Below are positions 45,710-57,218 of a DNA stretch of 64,000 bases, piece after piece; the stretch's first letter is position 1, and each line of letters starts with the position of its first letter. This DNA is from Terfezia claveryi. Lineage: Eukaryota > Ascomycota > Pezizomycetes > Pezizales > Pezizaceae. The position numbers were made by a program, and so were the translations under genes. The notes below the pieces were generated by a model. It had not been told where the DNA came from. It saw only the letters and a list, made by a program, of their open reading frames with translations, and made no database searches. Location of the stretch: NCBI GenBank assembly GCA_015179025.1, contig WHUX01000039.1, positions 62,001-126,000 on the forward strand. Direction: 5' to 3'.

Positions 45710-48466
45710 CTAGAATGCGCCTAGGTCATGGATGGGTCGTAGATGAGGTGGAAAGGACCACGAGGAGGCAGATGCATATGAGAATTGGTGCGAGAACATG
45801 TGGGAGGTTGAAGAGGTGTATGTAGCTAGGTAGTTGCGCTTCCGAATCTTGTCAAAAGAAAGGGCAGTCTCTGGTCGTATGTTAGGACAATTTGAATACG
45901 AATAATGAATTGTGAAAGCAAAAAGTGGAGAGTGGGCCATTGGTGTACTGTCACAGAGAGGTACGGAAGGGGTTGGAGCCGCCGGAGGCCGGAACAAGAG
46001 CACGCTCTTGTAATTGATTGCTTTGCCCAGGCTTGCTACCCTCGTTGAAGTCTCCTGAATTTTCATACTCCATTTTGCGCTGGCTTAACGTGGGTATAGT
46101 GCTCCAATGCTGGCCTTGACGTGGGGGTGGAGGTTGAAAGGGCTCGGATGCGTTTGCTGTATAGAGGACTGCCGCAGAAAGCTCGGGTGGAAGAAAGTCA
46201 AAAGTGCCATGGGCTCCAGTTCCAGCCTTTCATACTATATCAACATAATATAAAATAGTGTCTAGGTTTCATATACATACTGAACTTCAGCATAAGAAAT
46301 CTCAATGAATTTTTTCCTTTTTCTGAACCAGGGATAGAAGGTATAGCACCGATATACGTCGTTCTGGAACCAACTCATCTAACAATTTAGCCATGTTCTG
46401 AAAATTTCTAAGGAACTTCAGGGGTTATGGTGTGGGTCGCACCGGTTTAAGGGAGATAAGGGAAGAGGATGCAAGTTACCAAATCAAAACTGTGGCTTAA
46501 TAGGACAAAAGATGAGCTATAGTGGATAAAGGACAGGAGTAACAAGCGGGAAAGAACCAGGAGGTCCCATCCTTCCAATACGACCTTCGCCAGCAGGTTT
46601 ATGCCTGCGTAAACCCCATCTAGTCAGTTGAGAGAAAAAGCCTTAGCAGAGAGATATTAGCTATGCACGCAAATCTGAGTCTGGAACTATTCTTACCTCT
46701 GGCTGTCCACACTGTTTCTCCATCTGCTGAACCTGAACTCTGGAGGAGAGGAGAGAGGCAGGAGAAAGGCTTGATAGAGCGAAGAGAGGCTTGGAGAAGA
46801 GGAGAAAGAGTGGAGGGAGGCTTGAAAGAGAGGAATGAGGCTTTATAGAGTAGAGAAAGTAGGAGATTTTCGCATTACCACCGCCCCCGGGCTCTCAACC
46901 CTGTGATGTAGATGAGGTGGTGTAGAGTGGGTAACCTATTTGTTTAGCTTTTGCTCCCGGGTGCCCTCGCCATCTGCGTTTCCACCATCGGCGGATGCTT
47001 CACTAAATGGATCAGCTCTCTTTAAATCATAGTTATTTGTCGATGGTTGTCGGGCCACTCTCATGTCCACCGCAGAAGTAAAAGAAGGTAAAAATCCCAC
47101 TGAATGGGTATGAGATTTGGATATAATTTAGAAGCAATAACCAAAACCTTAACCCGCCGGGAAGAGGGCGAGGTTTATGGAGAAGAAGTGGAATTGGCGT
47201 CCGTGGAGAAGCCTGGGGTTGAGGTGGCATAAAGGAGGGGTTTAACCCCTGATTGGAGCCCTCCTGTTTATTATTTTGCGTATAACATTGGTGCGATCAC
47301 TAACATGTCAAATAGGGATGTGTAGATGACCGTGCACTGGCACGAGGACTGACACGGACTGTCCCGACCCCTCAGATCATTTGTAGGACGAACGTTATGA
47401 AGCTGACTTGAGGTTCCTGTACAGATCCTGGCCAATGGGATTGTTAAATCCTGGTAGTTAGCATTTGTCGAGAAGAGGCATAAAGGCAGTGGGTGACACT
47501 GCGAGCAGGGAGACTCAGAGTAATCCGAGTAGGACTATGTACAGCTTCTGCCAAGGGTTTGAAAGTTGGAACGCTGAACTCACATCCACCATTTGAGTTG
47601 CCCTGAACTCGCTCTTCACCCGATCAGATTCTTATACCGGTTGTATTTGCTTTTCGATCACTTATCCCCAGCTTGTTATATCATTTTTTTCTCTGACATT
47701 CCATTCCGACTTTCTTATGCTACAGTACCTTGCGTCCGCTATTGACTGTTCACACTATCTCGCTTTCTCGCTTTCTGTCGGTTGACAATATAGAGATCCC
47801 AACTCGCTGTTTTCCCCGAATTTCCGTGTACATATACAGCTTGCTCCAGCCCTCTATTCTCCCATTTCAGTTAGCAAACCTTCTACATCGTCCGTTCTAT
47901 AATAAAGGGTTTGATTGCTTCTACCCACTCTGAATATTACTACTCACCCCGTAGGTGGACACAGACCCGCTCTGCGATCTGCTCTGCCTCATTAGTACCG
48001 CGGCAACCTAATAAGTATTGACCCATACTTTGTTATTAAAGTTCCGTCAGAGCTTTGACGATTCTTGGGCTAATTTTTGCAGTCAAATCTGTGGCATTCA
48101 ACCGTTGGCTGAAGCAATTCCCTGCATATTTGAAAAGTACTAAATCAACCCCTGATTAAAACCTTACCAAATACTTGGTTTGACAACAGATGGGGGAACA
48201 AGACACCAGAGCCAGAACAACTCTGAAGGGTAAGCATTCTCCAGGGGAGAGTGACGGAGTGGAGGAACCGGTCAAGGGACTGTCAGTGAGGCGCTAGCTA
48301 GGCCGACGAGAGGAAACCTAGCCAGTGTAACAGGAATGCGTTTTCTTCCAAAGATTTTGACTTGGTAGGCTTTCCTTTGCTGCTTGACCGCCGACTGCTC
48401 ATTAAGTTACAAAGCATTCTAATCCTGCCTCTACATCAAGGGAAAAAGTTACCATCCGAACTGGAG
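45710..48466. other. No gene recognised; GA-rich minisatellite at 46735-46850
   Basis: Frames are short. The only structured part is an AGAGGCTTGGAGAAGAGG-type array at 46735-46850, like 33808-33905. Confidence 0.45.
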
Positions 48467-48479
48467 GGCTCCGTTAGCA

Positions 48480-48855
48480 TTTTTTTTTTTTTTTTTTAAA
48501 TACTTGATACTCCTATGCAGCTCCAACGTGGAGCTATGAGGAGCCACACGGAAGCCCGGTGGATTCAAGGGAGAGGCAAGTTAATCTGCCAACCCCACGC
48601 AAGAACTAAATACATATAACGAAGCGGGGCCCCATGCTGTCATTAACGGACTAGCCGAGCCTGACTGAGCCTCACCCCCGATGCGCAAAACTAAAAGAAC
48701 TGAACAAAAGGTATTAACTTATGAACTTTTAAACAAAGGAAACTCGTGTATAATAAAGGGGAACTCGTAGAACTGGAATTAGACCTGAACTCAGATAAGC
48801 TCTCCGTATAATAACCCAAAGTAGGCCTCCGTGGCCTCGTATCTATCCTCCCCCT
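48480..48855 (-). mobile_element. 5'-truncated LINE copy with 13-bp target duplication
   Basis: GGCTCCGTTAGCA at 48467-48479 recurs at 48856-48868. The insert starts with a poly(T) run and continues as the reverse complement of the 3' end of the ORF1-only LINE (GGAGCTATGAGGAGCCACAC, GGCAAGTTAATCTGCC, CCATGCTGTCATTAACGG). It is a 376-bp truncated copy on the minus strand. Confidence 0.9.
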
Positions 48856-49384
48856 GGCTCCGTTAGCAGACCCATATCCCCGCTAACAATACTACCAACA
48901 GAATTACCAACAGAATCTATACCCTCTGAAGCACCCTGACCGGAGAATTCGCCGCGGAAATAACTCCCACACAGACACTGGGAGCTCGTGTTCCAGAACT
49001 CTTAAAGTCCAAGGGAACATACTCGAACTGACCATCAGATCCAGCGCAATAATCAAGACCGTTCGCTTAGGCTAATACAGGTGGGAATCCCACCCTTCCA
49101 ATATGATGGTACTGATGGCCGGATGACCTACTAATAAGGCTCTAATCCTTACCTTCCAATATTATATGCAGAATCATGAAATTGAGTGAGCTTTAAAGGC
49201 CCTGAATTTCCATCCCATCTTTATAGCTGATTTCAAAAAGACCTGCTAGGAACCCTTTCAAGCTTGATCCTCTCTGCAAGTAACAAATTACAAGATTAAA
49301 TCTACGAATCATTTCAATACCAGAGGAATGGGAACAAGCTACTCCCGCTGTTAAATATATTATCATTATTTGCAGCAAATGATA

Positions 49385-49590
49385 CCTCTATCTCCGCTCC
49401 CACATCGGCATCAAAGGGAATGAGGAAGCCAACAAACTCGCAGCCTTTAGTTCTGCTCTGGGGCAAGTTTCCCTAGCCCCCTCTCGGGTTACTGAAGGAG
49501 GTGTCAGACAGGCCTCGAGAGCAGACAGGAGCAAAGCGCGCACAGCAAAGGGGCTCGGACTCAGGAGAGCGGAATGGAACCGACATGCAC
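49385..49590 (+). pseudogene. LINE RNase H terminal fragment
   Basis: YLRSHIGIKGNEEANKLAAF then SRADRSKARTAKGLGLRRAE: the end of a Tad-like RNase H domain and its linker. The reading is cut by the inverted-repeat element at 49593. The flank beyond (50119-50660) ends in TTTTTAAAAAAAAACG and an AAT repeat and may be the rest of this LINE. Confidence 0.65.
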
Positions 49591-49592
49591 TA

Positions 49593-50116
49593 CAGTATTC
49601 TCTCGATATAAGAATATCGTCCGGCGGGGGGGTAATATTCTTATGTCAAATACATTCTTATGTCAAATGTCATGGTAACTACTATAGGTGTACATCAAAT
49701 AAGAGAATTAACGTGTGGTAGAGGAAGAACTAGGTACAGGAGGACCAGGAGCAGTCCCGAATGAAGTGAAGAAGGCGGTAACTCGCCATGTGAGATCAGG
49801 ATGTGCATTTGCATAGTCATATATCTCCTTGCGTTCTTCTTAAGTCCACCCTTGACGTTTCAATGCACTGTAGCAGGATATAGAATTAGTTCGGGAGTTC
49901 GGAGATGGTATTGTAGGTATAGTAGTATTGTGTGTCACGGTGTTGTTTTTGGCGGCGTTTGTGCCTCGGTGTAGCATTGTTGGCATTTCTTATCGATAAG
50001 CCTTCCTCTTCTGGCTAGGTTGTTTATACATTACCCAATCAGGTACTCTTGCTATAAGAATACCTTAGTAAACAACCACGAAAAAATAAGAATATTCTTA
50101 TATTGAGAGTATACTG
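49593..50116. mobile_element. Pogo-like MITE, 524 bp, TA-flanked
   Basis: Left end CAGTATTCTCTCGATATAAG and right end (reverse complement) CAGTATACTCTCAATATAAG are terminal inverted repeats extending to about 24 bp, flanked by TA at 49591-49592 and 50117-50118. Minus-strand frames near 49800-49870 read ALKRQGWT and ERKEIYDYANAHPDLTWRVT, which resembles the N-terminal HTH of pogo/Fot transposases. It is a deleted derivative with ends related to 27007-28146. Confidence 0.85.
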
Positions 50117-50118
50117 TA

Positions 50119-50665
50119 TCAGCTTACTCATGGCTGATAACTGACAATGGCTTCACAAGATTGGGAAGTTGGATACAGTGGCATGTCAGTGCAGACAACA
50201 CAAACAAAATGGACAACACACCACCTTCGAGTGTCCAGATTTTCAGCAACGAAAGGGCTGCCTCCAGCAGCATTAACTTTAAGATTGGGAAGATCTGGAC
50301 CGCATCATTTGGATCGAGGATGAGGACGGAGATCATGGGACGCGGTAGAGACTTTCTCTATAGACAGCAATCCGGAAGAGGACGTCACGGCCAATAGGCC
50401 CTTGAGTTTATTTCTATTTCATACACCATTTTGGTTCGGATGGTTTTCACGGCCGATAGGCCCTTCAATTCCCCCAGGTCGGCATTTTTGCGAGCGGGCC
50501 TCAGTCAGGCCTTTAGTTAGTGTTGGCTTTCGGCCTTTGAGGTCCTGTTATATCGCAATGTTTTTAGTGTCGGACCTGGCAGATTTTCCTCCCTTGATGG
50601 GAGGAAGGAGTATTTTTTTTTAAAAAAAAACGATAATAATAATAATAATAATTTCGCCGGGTTAT
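50119..50665 (+). other. Probable LINE 3' remainder with (AAT)n
   Basis: GGCCAATAGGCCCTTGAG and GGCCGATAGGCCCTTCAA repeats (50391, 50451), TCCTCCCTTGATGGGAGGAA, then an A run and seven AAT repeats at about 50610-50653. Interpreted as the 3' UTR of the LINE cut at 49590. Confidence 0.4.
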
Positions 50666-50809
50666 TTTGTTTATGCTCGGATTTAATCTCAAGTAACCAG
50701 ACTATCGCCACAGACTACTAGTTGCGCACATGGTAACTTTTTGATGTACAGACTACGTTGATGTAACTGTTTTTCTGGACAGCTCGGTAACTACTTCCGG
50801 ATGCGACTC

Positions 50810-51215
50810 CCACGGGCTTGTGCCAACTAGACTAGCCTATACCAGTAGATAGTCTGGCTGCCTATAGAATAGCTTGTAGATCAGATACTACTTTGTCTGG
50901 TTGGCACAACGACTAGCTAATGCACCTGCTTAAGGAGGGGCTAGTGCAAGCCAGATTAGGTTTATGCTTAAGAGGGAACAAAAGATTTTCTGTAACTATC
51001 TGTGGAGGGTGTTCTGCCAACCAGACTACTGTATGTGACTCTTGTGGAGGGTGTTGTGTAGTCTCGATCAGACCCTCGTAGAGGGTGTTGTGCCAACCAG
51101 ACTAGACTATCGTTAGTCTGGTTGGCACCGTAGAGAACTAGGTCAGGAACAAACCAGACTAAGTCAGGGATAACTCTCGCGCTTCCTATGGCGCTCTTAG
51201 TCTGGTTGGCACATG
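50810..51215. repeat. Cluster of TCTGGTTGGCAC palindromic motifs
   Basis: At least eight copies in both orientations: TGTCTGGTTGGCACAACG (50898), GCCAACCAGACTAC (51017), GTGCCAACCAGACTAGAC (51090), TAGTCTGGTTGGCACCG (51113) and TAGTCTGGTTGGCACATG (51200), with interspersed GGAGGGTGTTGTG and TCTCGATCAGACCCTCGTAG. The last 20-mer also occurs at 17445 and 63194. Confidence 0.85.
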
Positions 51216-51848
51216 GCAAACTTTCATAACAAACATCTGAACACGGTTAGAGTCCCACCTTAGCAGTAAGATACCATGTGCAAATCAATCACAATGCTTG
51301 AGATTGGCTTCGTGGTACCCCAAATATATCTTTCAGCCGCACTAAAGAGGGCAGCCTAGAGTAACATGCAAAGTCCTTGTTCTGCACACCTCGCATATAG
51401 CCCAAGTGTTTTAACCGGCAAATCCACCCATTCTGCAAGTCCCAAATGTCATAAACTCTGAGAACTCCGTTCTTGAGAATCGGAAATATTCGAGGCACTC
51501 ATCATGCATCCGTATCCGCTAATGCCCACTTCATCTTCTCATATGTGATCAGGGCTCGATATACAGGTGTCTAGTCATCATTGTCGTCATCGGAAGTCAG
51601 AATTACCCCTCGCATAAGCATGTAATACGCCATGGTAGGTACTAAGTAGAGATAGGACGAGAGATATTCTTAGGACTGCAAAACCTCTTTGTTTTCATTC
51701 CCGGCCCACATGATTGGCATAAACTGTATTCCTTGGCAATGACTTCACTGAACGACGGATAAAGGACGATCTGCCAAATCCCCAGCTTTTAATAACATCA
51801 CCCTATTCACAACACCCCCAACCCATAAAGAAAAAAGACTCCCACAAG
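51216..51848. other. Intergenic; short minus-strand frame of unknown meaning
   Basis: A 69-residue frame at 51498-51289 (GVLRVYDIWDLQNGWICRLK) looks protein-like but is not assignable. The promoter of the E2 gene should lie at 51650-51848. Confidence 0.4.
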
Positions 51849-52531
51849 ATGTCCTCCTCTGTGACTTCCGCCGTTCTTCTCGGCCGTCAGCTCAAGCAGA
51901 TGGAATCAGACAAGGCCTTATCTAGCATTAGCGTCGGCTTGATAAACGAAAACATTTACGAGTGGGGAGTGATGCTCATGATCCCAGATGATTGCCCTTT
52001 GTACGGCGGAGGATGCTTCAAAGCTAGGCTAAGATTTCCAACGGAGTATCCAATCCTGCCACCAACGATGAGATTCGAGACGCCAATTTGGCACCCGAAC
52101 AGTACAAGGCCCTACTCAGAGCAAATACAGAGAGGCTTGCTAACAGCTTTCTTTCACAGTTTACCCCAACGGAGATGTCTGTATCAGTATCTTGCATCCC
52201 CCAGAAGTAGATCAGTGAGTTGTGTAGGTGAGAGGGGGCAATGAAGAACTTGGACTTATTCCGCTCACTAGGTTCGGCTATGAACCAGTCCAAGAACGCT
52301 GGCGTCCACTCCACACCCCGGAGTCAATTCTGATGTCGGTCATATCTTTGCTCAGCGACCCGAACGACCAGTCGCCAGCAAATGTACGTGGAGCTGCTTC
52401 ATGAGGTCCTGTCTCCAGACAAAACTAAATACAGTGTATAGACCGATGCCGCAAGACAATGGCGTGATGATCCAGCAGCTTTTAAAAATCAAGTAAAAAG
52501 ATGCGTACGCGATAGCTTGGAATCCTGGTAG
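51849..52531 (+). CDS. Ubiquitin-conjugating enzyme E2, Ubc7/Ubc15 (UBE2G) type
   Basis: Exons 51849-52101, 52160-52214, 52272-52383 and 52442-52531 join in phase to 169 residues; all introns are 57-58 bp with GT..AG ends. The protein has the UBC fold motifs in order: [50 protein letters not shown] with the catalytic Cys, the class-specific acidic-loop segment EVDQFGYEPVQERW, SVISLLSDPNDQSPAN and DAARQWRDDPAAFKNQVKRC. The acidic-loop insertion after the Cys and the length fit the Ubc7/UBE2G family, which supplies ubiquitin for Lys48 chains in ER-associated degradation and related pathways. Paralogue identity (Ubc7 or Ubc15) is not settled. The gene appears intact, an island between repeats. 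Confidence 0.9.
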
Positions 52532-53132
52532 TCGGACAAAACGGGTTGTAAGACGGAGTATCAGGGAGTACCCTGAGATGTGGCCTTGATATTTGGTTCA
52601 GGTTTCTGATAATGGCTAATGTCGACATGCGAAGGCACAGCGATTTCAGTTGGAGGAGGCAATATCTTTCTCGGAGCGCAGCTTGCGAAACAGCAATCCT
52701 CAGCAGGGTCCTGTAAATATTGTTCCGATTGCAGTAGATATGGTTGAAATTGATCTCCGTAGGCAATGGTTTCAGCTCGAGAGGGCAATACTGCTCCCAG
52801 AACACAGTGTACCTAGATGTCCGCGGGTTTGCCGAGGGGCTGGCACTTTCATCCCTCGGTTTGAAGGCATGGTTAAAGTATCTTCAATAGAGAGCCCATC
52901 TAATAATTCACATACTTCGAATTCGATAGCTATTGGTATAATAACCTGCATATATTCATGTAATGAGGTCCGTAGAGAGAGGATAGTGTGGCTGAGGCAT
53001 GTCTCAAGCTGTCTCTAGAATTATTAGATCCGAGACGTTTGGTAAGTTCGTTTGTCTCTGTCATTCCGGTGGAGATTTTGGTGCAGATTTTGTTGAAGAT
53101 TCTAGTGGTTGGGGTATGTACAGCAGATATTA
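52532..53132. other. Possible decayed host gene, interrupted by LINE
   Basis: Frames on both strands (52650-53018 plus, 52805-52482 minus) show no domain. The frame ending at 53116 includes VSVIPVEILVQILLKILVVG, which has an F-box-like spacing. The sequence continues across the LINE at 56614, so the LINE may have broken a gene. Confidence 0.3.
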
Positions 53133-53145
53133 CTACAGCTTGGGT

Positions 53146-53606
53146 ACCCCTGGGAGGTTGTCAGATGGGCGAAAGACCCGTGGCATGCCAGAGGGAATAT
53201 GGGGAAGCTGCTAGATGAAGAAGGGAAGGAATGCAAGTGCGATGAGGATAAGGTAGCCAGCCTAATTGCAGATCACTTCAAATGGAGGGCAAATGGCAGA
53301 CAGGACGAGGACGAGAATGAGAACGAGAATAATGAGCAGGAGCGGATTGTGCCACCAAGTAAGGAGGTGCTAGACGAGCTTGAGGCAGAGGTAAGGAAGG
53401 CACTGCAGAACACCCGCAACAAGTCGGCCCCAGGGCCAGATGGCATTAGTTACAGATTCGTCAAAACAGTACTCCACACCAGATTGGGGAGCCAGTTGGT
53501 CCAGGAGGTAGTTGACAATCTCGCACGAGGCATTATTCCAGCCGAGTGGCAGTTCAGCAAGGTGGTGATGATCCCAAAGCCGGGCAAAGACCATGGTCGG
53601 ACCAAA
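53146..53606 (+). pseudogene. LINE ORF2, N-terminal reverse-transcriptase part
   Basis: Continuous frame with NTRNKSAPGPDGISYRFVKT and WQFSKVVMIPKPGKD, the fingers motifs RT0-RT1 of non-LTR reverse transcriptases. An acidic asparagine/glutamate stretch lies before it. The frame stops just inside the inserted LTR; without that insertion it continues as GWRPINLINCIGKL after 54107. Confidence 0.85.
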
Positions 53607-53611
53607 GGCTG

Positions 53612-54102
53612 TGTCACAACCGTCCTTTCCTAGCCAGGTTTGAGAGTCGGACGGGATTCCGTCCGACTCTCGTTATTGTTGATTGATATCGTTGTTATCT
53701 CTGTTCCCGAGATAAGGGGTCTCGGGAACCTTATTCCTTCCGGTGGCCTTGGCCAGGAAGGAAGCCTGTATATATAGCTTGCTCTCTCCGCCCTCTCGTT
53801 GGATCCCCATCCAACGTCTTGTATATCCAATACAGGGCCTTGCTTCTCTCCACGTTGGTGCATCTCCCTTGTGCACCTCCTTGCTTGCCTCGCCTTGTCT
53901 CTGCAGCCCAGCTGCCTCCTTGACACACGCGGCAACTGCTTCCGCGTGTCTTGTGTCCCTTGCCCTCTGCCTCTCTTGCCTCTTGCCCTTGCCCCCGTCC
54001 CAGCCTTCCCCTATCACACACGTAGCGTTCCTACGTGTGCGATCTCCTTGTCCACTGCCTAGGCGTACCCCTTGGTCGCCACGTCCCCCGAGCCTCGTTA
54101 CA
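53612..54102. mobile_element. Solo LTR with 5-bp target duplication
   Basis: 491 bp starting TGTCACAACC and ending CTCGTTACA, flanked by GGCTG at 53607-53611 and 54103-54107. TG..CA ends and a 5-bp duplication are diagnostic of an LTR retrotransposon; loss of the interior implies LTR-LTR recombination. It interrupts the LINE reverse transcriptase exactly between KDHGRTKG and WRPINLIN. It contains an inverted repeat (GAGTCGGACGG/CCGTCCGACTC) near 53644-53668. Confidence 0.95.
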
Positions 54103-54740
54103 GGCTGGAGGCCAATCAACCTCATCAACTGCATTGGAAAGCTGGGGGAAAAGGTGGTTGCAGAAAGGCTCCAGAGGTCGGGCCTCCTTCATAAACATCA
54201 GTTCGGTTCGGTTAAAGGACGCTCGGCAACGGAGGCCGCACTGCGTACGGTGACTAGAGCCCAGAGGTGCTTAGCAGTGGGGGGAGCGGTAGGATGGGCA
54301 TTCTGGGATGTAAAGGGGGGATTCCAGAATGTCAGAGAGGAAGATGTGATCAGGGAGCTAGGGAAGTCAGAGGAGGGGAGTAGGTGGATCCCATGGGTAA
54401 GGAGCTTCTTTAGAGCTTGCAGGTTCGAGCTGGAGTGGGACGGGAAAGTCCGGGGCAAGGGCAGGACGAACTTGGGAGCTCCTCAAGGATCCCCCCTGTC
54501 ACCAGTGATTTTCTTAATTTGGATGGCTCCAATTATCAGGAAAATGGAGGCCGAAATTAGAAGGGTGGCAAGCCCTTGGGATAACGAACTGCCATCCTAC
54601 GTAGACGACCTCCATTTGAATGTCTGCATTTGGAGTGAGGCAACAGCACAGGATACTGATATGGACTGGGTACTACGACGGGCGGACGAAGCAGTCCACA
54701 AGGTAGCAGAGGACTGTCACCTACCCTGGAAGACTCAAAA
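54103..54740 (+). pseudogene. LINE ORF2, reverse-transcriptase core
   Basis: Motifs in order: INLINCIGKLGEKVVAERLQ, HQFGSVKGRSATEAAL, WAFWDVKGGFQNVREEDVIR, LGAPQGSPLSPVIFLIWMAP and SYVDDLHLNV, holding the catalytic VDD of the palm. The core itself is unbroken, but the frame shifts at about 54735. Confidence 0.9.
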
Positions 54741-54755
54741 CATGAGAAACTCATT

Positions 54756-55850
54756 TTGCGGAGGACGAGGAGGAAAAAGAAGAAGGAGGTAAAATGGGTT
54801 AAGTGGGTAGGGTTCGTTTTGGACGAGAGCCTATCCTTCAAAGAACATTGGAAGAGCCGTATAGACAAGGCAAGAAAGCTGCTAGGTCAACTCGGGGGAC
54901 TGGGAAACTCCAACTGGGGGATGAGCGCCAACAGTTGGAGGGCAGCGTAAACAGGCATGATCAGGGCTGTAGCACTCTGGGGGGCGGAGCTGGGATGGAG
55001 GGGCCAAAGGGACTGGGAAGAGGAATTTGAGAAACTCCAGTACAGGCCCTGAAGAAGTGTGTGAATGCCACACATGGCTCCCGCAGAGAGTTGGTAAGCC
55101 AGATTGCGGGCGTTGAGTCACCTAGAATGGCCATGGATGCAGCCCAGGCAAGGCTGCTTAGAAAAATGATGCGGGATCCTGAGGCACTAGGAGACCTGTG
55201 GCTGGGGGATGGAGTAAGGGGGCGGAATGTGGAGAAAGGAAGGGCCTGGGACTATTTCGGAGAGCCTTTCCCCTGGCGGATGGCTTCACTTCGGTATTGT
55301 CAGCTATCCGGAGCAAAGCGGGCTTATTGATAGAGGAAGGGAATGAGACATTAAGCATTGGGGGACAGGTAGACAAAGTCCAAATACCATTCGTGAACTT
55401 CGGGCTATCTAGAGAGTCGAAACCAGAGGAATGGCAATGGAAGATTGATGCAGCCAAGGAGGACGCAGTGGTCATTTACACGGATGGGAGTAGAAGTGAA
55501 CAAGGCCATATAGGAGGGGGATGGTGCTCCTCAGGCGGTAAAGTAAAGGGTAAAATTGGCATTGGGAGGCTGGCAACGGTGTGGGATGGGGAGGTGGTCG
55601 GGATCAAAAAGGCACTGGAGGAGGCCAATGGGGATTGGAAGCTTCTTATTTTGTCAGACTCACAGGCCGCTCTAAGAGCGATCCAGAATGCAGGTGAGTC
55701 AGGTAAAGCCAGGACTGCGGATCTCAAAGAGGTGGGGAGGCTGGTGGCACAAAGGCAGAGAGCAGCAGGCAGAGGGGCGGTCAGACTCGGCTGGGTCAAA
55801 GCCCACGTGGGATTGAGGGTAATGAGTTGGCCGACTCTCTAGCGAAAGAA
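54756..55850 (+). pseudogene. LINE ORF2, thumb/linker and RNase H
   Basis: WVKWVGFVLDESLSFKEHWK and KARKLLGQLGGLGNSNWG form the RT thumb and linker. After a stop and two frameshifts the frame 55198-55842 gives RNase H: VVIYTDGSRSEQGHIGGGW (Asp), ATVWDGEVVGIKKAL (Glu), LLILSDSQAALRAI (Asp) and GWVKAHVG (His). A single missing base then shifts the conserved IEGNELADSLAKEGAG to another frame. A Cys/His-rich tail is lost in stops before 56271. Confidence 0.9.
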
Positions 55851-56571
55851 GGGGCGGGGACGGTGGCCCCGGAACTCCCTCTAATTACAGAAGGAGGACT
55901 AAAGCAGGAATGGAGGCGGAGGAGGGAGGGGGAAAGAAGGGTAGCGGGACAGGGAATGGGAGAGTAGTGGGCTGGGGTAGAAGGGCGAGGGTCAACTACG
56001 TGCACTGCTGGACAGGTAAGGGGAACCTCCAGTCCTGGCGAGCAAAACTAGAGGACACCCTGACCCCACCTGCCGGAGGTGCGGCAGGCATGAAGAGACA
56101 GGCAGGCATGTTGCCTTGGTCTGCTCTCACGGGGAAGAGATAGGCCGGAAATGGAGCACCTGGGAGGAGATGGACCTAAGAAAAAGGTGGCTCGGAAGGA
56201 AAAGGATAAGGAGGGGGAAGAGCACATGGTGGATTTGGTGGAGACCTTCTTCTCAAACCTGGACCTGACCTAGGAAGGCTGGGGTGGATAGAGGGGGGGG
56301 GAAAGGGGGGGGGGAGGGCCGGTAGAGGGCGTGGCGGCGGAGGACCTAATAACGGGGGCGAGGCCGGTAGAGGGCGTGGCGGCGGAGGACCTAATAACGG
56401 GGGCGTGGCCGGTTAGGGGGCGTGGCGGAGGAGGGAGGGGTATTTTCGGTTTTCTTTGGTTCGGGAGGCTGGGCGTTCATGCGGCCTGTTGTCCCGTGGG
56501 TGTACCGAGTCTTTTAAGATGAGGGAACGGGGCCGTCTCATAGCCTTAGGCTCCATAGACGTACAGACTTC

Positions 56572-56602
<31 letters not shown>

Positions 56603-56772
56603 ACAGCTTGGGTTGCTGTTGCCGCGTCACGTTTGGTGGAGAGCTTCAGGACACGCAACATGAATTCTAGGAATCATCTGGTAAATTTCCGACTGATCAG
56701 GATTTCATCTATCGCAGGGCACAGCAGAAGAGAAATGGGTGATAAGTATGGGTTATATGACATCCGATTATT

Positions 56773-57218
56773 ACGGGGAAGAGGGACACGACAGGGATGC
56801 GGGACACTTTCTTGGCAATATCGAATCGGACGTATATCTCCACCGATTTCATTCCAATGTTCATGAAATTTTGGGCGGTTCTTCTTGAGGGCCTTTAGGT
56901 GCTCCTGTAGGTGCCCCAGATCTCGTTCACATCCTCTGCATTTCAAAGACCCACAGAGGTAAAAGGTACCATTTGGGCACTACTATAGATACCATTACCC
57001 AATTGTACATAATATAAGGCCTTGGCTTCAGGATATCTATATATATATATGTTCAAGTTCTGTGCAAAATTTTGAAGCAATCGGGTAAATATTCGTTGTG
57101 TTATTAATATGGACGGTTAATGCGGAAGACGGCTAAATGAGACATCATGTACAAATTGGGATTAGTGGATGCAAATATCCTCTAATTTCATCCCACCTTA
57201 TATTTCATCGGAGTGCTC
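56773..57218 (-). repeat. Left arm of a long inverted repeat
   Basis: Pairs with 58089-58542 over about 450 bp with roughly nine bases in ten matching by eye. The outer half of the arm encodes, on the minus strand, CRGCERDLGHLQEHLKALKK and FHEHWNEIGGDIRPIRYC, a Cys/His-rich sequence with no ATG at its start. The inner half is AT-rich noncoding. Confidence 0.9.

Larger units (their letters stand above)
53146..56600 (+). mobile_element. 5'-truncated Tad-like LINE with 13-bp target duplication
   Basis: CTACAGCTTGGGT precedes the element (53133-53145) and follows its 29-A tail (56601-56613). The element begins inside ORF2, after the missing endonuclease, in the linker VVRWAKDPWHARGNMGKLLD. It carries reverse transcriptase, RNase H and a 3' UTR. 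A solo LTR is nested inside. Frame breaks near 54735, at 54948 (stop), near 55050, between 55050 and 55200, and near 55815 make it inactive. The tail TCTCATAGCC..ACGTACAGACTTC recurs at 25810 and, inverted, at 63530. Confidence 0.95.

Noticed and set aside
53743..54792. A 349-residue open frame as a single gene
   Set aside because: Its first third lies in the solo LTR and the rest is LINE reverse transcriptase. It is a chimera made by insertion.
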